DNA of 7,708 nucleotides from Acidobacteriaceae bacterium (lineage in GTDB: Bacteria > Acidobacteriota > Terriglobia > Terriglobales > Acidobacteriaceae). A program made the translations under genes and the position numbers. This document shows positions 6,046 to 7,708 of the stretch, piece by piece; the first letter of the stretch is position 1; the number at the start of each line of letters is the position of its first letter. Under the pieces are notes generated by a model, which saw only the letters and a list, made by a program, of their open reading frames with translations, had not been told where the DNA came from and searched no databases. The DNA lies in the NCBI GenBank assembly GCA_030039895.1, contig JASHUR010000337.1:1-7708 (forward strand), written 5' to 3'.

Positions 6046-7071
6046 GGATCTCGAGGTCAATCGATTTCTGATTCCGCTGAGGGCTTCGAGCCACAGCCCG
6101 CACCCCAGGCCCAGATGGATTGCGATGTAGATTGGAACCGCACGGAAGAAAAAACCGCTTCCATGTTTCCAGGCAAGGTGGAGCGATGCTCCAGCTATAA
6201 CTGCTGCGTACGCGAGCACGGGCACAGTAAGCGCAATGCGCAGCCATGCAGGCGCCGGTACTACGCAGGACACAATCGAAGCGATGATCCACGCCGCCAG
6301 AAGCGCGGGTGCAAGCTGCCCCGCTGAGATGCAATCCCGGTGCTTCAGCATAAGGCGAACACGTCCGCGGCCGTAACGAAGCATCTGTTTGAAGAGCGAT
6401 CCAAAGCTCTCGCGTGGCTCGTAATAGACCGCCAGGCGCGGGTCTGTGTAGGCCTTCATACCGCTCTTGCGGACCCTGATATTGAACTCCACATCTTCGC
6501 ACGCATCGAAGCGCTCGTCGTAACCACCGATTGCCTGAAACACGTTGCGGCGGTAGGCTGCGCCCGAGCTGGCCGGGTCCACAAAGCCTGTCGCGGCCAG
6601 ATCATAGATGAATGAATCGCGACCATGCCCCAAAGCGGAAGCCCGCACGGCAGCGACAGCCTCACCAAACGCGGACTTCACCGGTGCGAGCAGCGGCTGC
6701 GGCCGGCAGAGGCAATCGGCCTGCGACTGCGCAAAGAGAGCCGCAGTGTCGCGAAGCAGATGCGTTGAAGGGATGTGACAGTGGCCATCGATAAAGAGAA
6801 TGTAGTCACCACGAGCAACGTTCAGCCCAGCATTGCGTCCTGCGGAGGAGCGAATGTGAGGATTGTCCACGAGCGTGATCGCGACGGAAGATGTAGCCGC
6901 AAAGCCGCGCACAACATCACGTGTAGCGTCTGTCGATCGCCCGTCAGCAACGATGATTTCGAAGGCGTCGTGCGGGTACGCCTGACCTGCGAGCGATTCA
7001 AGGAGTGCAGGCAGTGACTGTGCCTCATTCCTTACCGGCAAAATGACCGAAATCGTCGAGCCGGAATCCAT
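6013..7071 (-). CDS. GT2 family glycosyltransferase, ExoA-like
   Basis: This 352-residue protein has a GT-A (GT2) domain at the N-terminus. ISVILPVRNE (7-16) starts the nucleotide-binding fold, VADGRSTDATRD (41-52) is close to the ExoA family signature, and FIDGHC (93-98) takes the place of the DxD metal motif. GGYDERFDACEDVEFNIR (181-198) carries the acidic acceptor-side residues. QMLRYGRGRVRLMLKHRD (229-246) is the charged segment usually found after the catalytic domain in ExoA-like enzymes. Three hydrophobic segments follow (about 253-275, 277-298 and 312-330), so it is membrane-bound with a cytoplasmic active site. ExoA adds a glucose in succinoglycan assembly; the sugar here is unknown. 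The frame is open further upstream to 7287 but there it is a shadow of the preceding gene. The start at 7071 has TAAGGA 10 nt upstream; the ATG at 7080 is too close to it. Only 13 nt separate it from the preceding gene. Confidence 0.93.
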   Translation of the reverse strand: MDSGSTISVILPVRNEAQSLPALLESLAGQAYPHDAFEIIVADGRSTDATRDVVRGFAATSSVAITLVDNPHIRSSAGRNAGLNVARGDYILFIDGHCHIPSTHLLRDTAALFAQSQADCLCRPQPLLAPVKSAFGEAVAAVRASALGHGRDSFIYDLAATGFVDPASSGAAYRRNVFQAIGGYDERFDACEDVEFNIRVRKSGMKAYTDPRLAVYYEPRESFGSLFKQMLRYGRGRVRLMLKHRDCISAGQLAPALLAAWIIASIVSCVVPAPAWLRIALTVPVLAYAAVIAGASLHLAWKHGSGFFFRAVPIYIAIHLGLGCGLWLEALSGIRNRLTSRSSLKRAGVTEC

Positions 7072-7081
7072 TCGGGTCATT

Positions 7082-7087
7082 TCCTTA
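7082..7087 (-). promoter_or_regulatory. Ribosome-binding site TAAGGA of the ExoA-like gene
   Basis: On the - strand TAAGGA matches the anti-Shine-Dalgarno consensus and contains the TAA stop of the preceding synthase gene. It lies 10 nt before the ATG at 7071 and only about 1 nt before the ATG at 7080, which favours the 7071 start. Stop and binding site sharing bases suggests coupled translation of the two glycosyltransferases. Confidence 0.6.
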
Positions 7088-7708
7088 GCGCACCGTACGG
7101 CTCCATTGCCGCTTTCCGAATCCGAGCATGGCTCCGACCTGCATGGCCCACAGGAACCCAACGTAGAAAGGCATGAAGGCAATCGTGTAAAGGGGAACCG
7201 GTGTGTAGTCTGCCCGGCGAAGGACGAGATAGAGATATATCGACTGCAGGGCCAAGGAGGCGGCCAACGCCCATGCCACGAGATCAAAATGACGGAATGG
7301 GTAGGTGAGATCCAGAAGCGCTACAGACAAGATCGTCGCATATATCAACAACAGCCGGCTGGTGAGTGCGAGCATCAGGGCCATTTCTGCAAGCTGCCAC
7401 TTGCGCTGCGTGACCGCAGACCACAGGAGACGGGGAAGCGAACGCGCGAACAGATAGAATGTGCCTCCTGCCCAGCGCACCCTTTGCGGCGCAGCGTCCT
7501 TCAATCCGTGCGTGATTCGCGAGATCACTTGTGCGTCGTCAACATACACCACCTGGATTCCATTGAGTGCAAGAGTGACTGCATACTCACTGTCTTCTAC
7601 GACCGAAGTAGCGGTAAAGGGGACCTGTTCGAGTGCGCTGTGGCTGATACAAAAGCCGTTTCCCTGTATCAGGTTTGTGAGGTCCAGTCCGGAACGCGGC
7701 CGGTATGA
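7085..7708 (-). CDS. GT2 membrane glycosyltransferase (polysaccharide-synthase-like), 5' end missing
   Basis: The frame is open to the right edge, so the gene starts outside; its last 207 residues are visible. QGNGFCISHSAL near the start of the visible part resembles the GxGx(x)F/A acceptor-binding region. VVEDSEYAVTLALNG contains the ED pair (about 7592-7597) expected for the catalytic base of GT2 synthases. QRVRW at 7472-7486 fits the QxxRW motif of processive enzymes such as cellulose, hyaluronan, chitin and PNAG synthases. At least three hydrophobic segments follow (visible residues about 108-132, 142-163 and 172-197), ending with a basic tail (KRQWSRTVR). This is the usual C-terminal membrane part that forms the export channel in BcsA/HAS-like enzymes. 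The stop lies 13 nt before the ExoA-like start, so the two are probably co-transcribed. QxxRW also occurs in non-processive GT2 members, so true polymerase activity is not proven. The polymer is unknown. Confidence 0.88.
   Translation of the reverse strand, partial: SYRPRSGLDLTNLIQGNGFCISHSALEQVPFTATSVVEDSEYAVTLALNGIQVVYVDDAQVISRITHGLKDAAPQRVRWAGGTFYLFARSLPRLLWSAVTQRKWQLAEMALMLALTSRLLLIYATILSVALLDLTYPFRHFDLVAWALAASLALQSIYLYLVLRRADYTPVPLYTIAFMPFYVGFLWAMQVGAMLGFGKRQWSRTVR

Noticed and set aside
7072..7287. 72-residue N-terminal extension of the ExoA-like protein
   Set aside because: It overlaps the synthase gene out of frame, is Ser/Pro/Cys-rich, and precedes a well-placed ribosome-binding site; GT2 domains begin at the later start.
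7043..7708. 221-codon open frame on the + strand reaching the right edge
   Set aside because: It is antisense to the GT2 synthase, whose QxxRW and membrane segments are clear. The translation is charged and featureless.
1..7708. A defence system, mobile element, CRISPR array or other new system
   Set aside because: No transposase, integrase, nuclease, direct-repeat array, tRNA or attachment-like duplication could be seen; apart from the cyclase-like heme protein, the clear genes fit polysaccharide biosynthesis.

Overview
The window (about 57% G+C by eye) is a piece of a bacterial chromosome carrying a surface-polysaccharide (exopolysaccharide, capsule or O-antigen-like) locus. The nearest relatives I can recall for the first gene, a cyclase-fold protein with a c-type heme motif, come from Acidobacteriota of the Acidobacteriaceae/Terriglobia type. 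The base composition and gene mix fit that group, but the assignment rests on recall and is tentative. I see no tRNA, rRNA, insertion sequence, CRISPR array or phage gene.

Layout. (1) At 1-1023 (+) is the 3' part of a protein with an alpha/alpha-toroid (squalene-cyclase/prenyltransferase-like) fold. It is open to the left edge and carries a CxxCH heme motif there. (2) At 4674-962 (-) is a three-gene run: a WbpA-type nucleotide-sugar 6-dehydrogenase, a WbpP/TviC-type UDP-HexNAc(A) 4-epimerase and a GT4 glycosyltransferase, with gaps of 41 and 54 nt. (3) At 4675-4989 is a 315-nt divergent spacer with several short palindromes and a possible 77-codon ORF, which lies in frame with the dehydrogenase and ends 9 nt before it. 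(4) At 4990-6045 (+) is a NodB-type polysaccharide deacetylase. (5) At 7708-6013 (-) are two GT2 glycosyltransferases: a membrane synthase-like enzyme cut by the right edge, then an ExoA-like enzyme 13 nt downstream. Both + genes overlap the 3' end of a - gene tail to tail, by 62 and 33 bp.

How it fits together (inference). The dehydrogenase and epimerase would make a UDP-N-acetylhexosaminuronic acid, probably UDP-GlcNAcA and then UDP-GalNAcA, as in the TviB/TviC step of Vi antigen and the WbpO/WbpP step of Pseudomonas O6 antigen. The GT4 and GT2 enzymes would use it and other sugars to build a glycan, and the deacetylase would remove N- or O-acetyl groups. The cyclase-like heme protein may be an unrelated neighbour.

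I found no clearly new system. The points most worth a second look are the heme-motif/cyclase combination with its altered DxDD-like motif, the possible small gene in the divergent spacer, and the long insertion between the deacetylase catalytic motifs. Two gene starts were shortened on ribosome-binding-site evidence.
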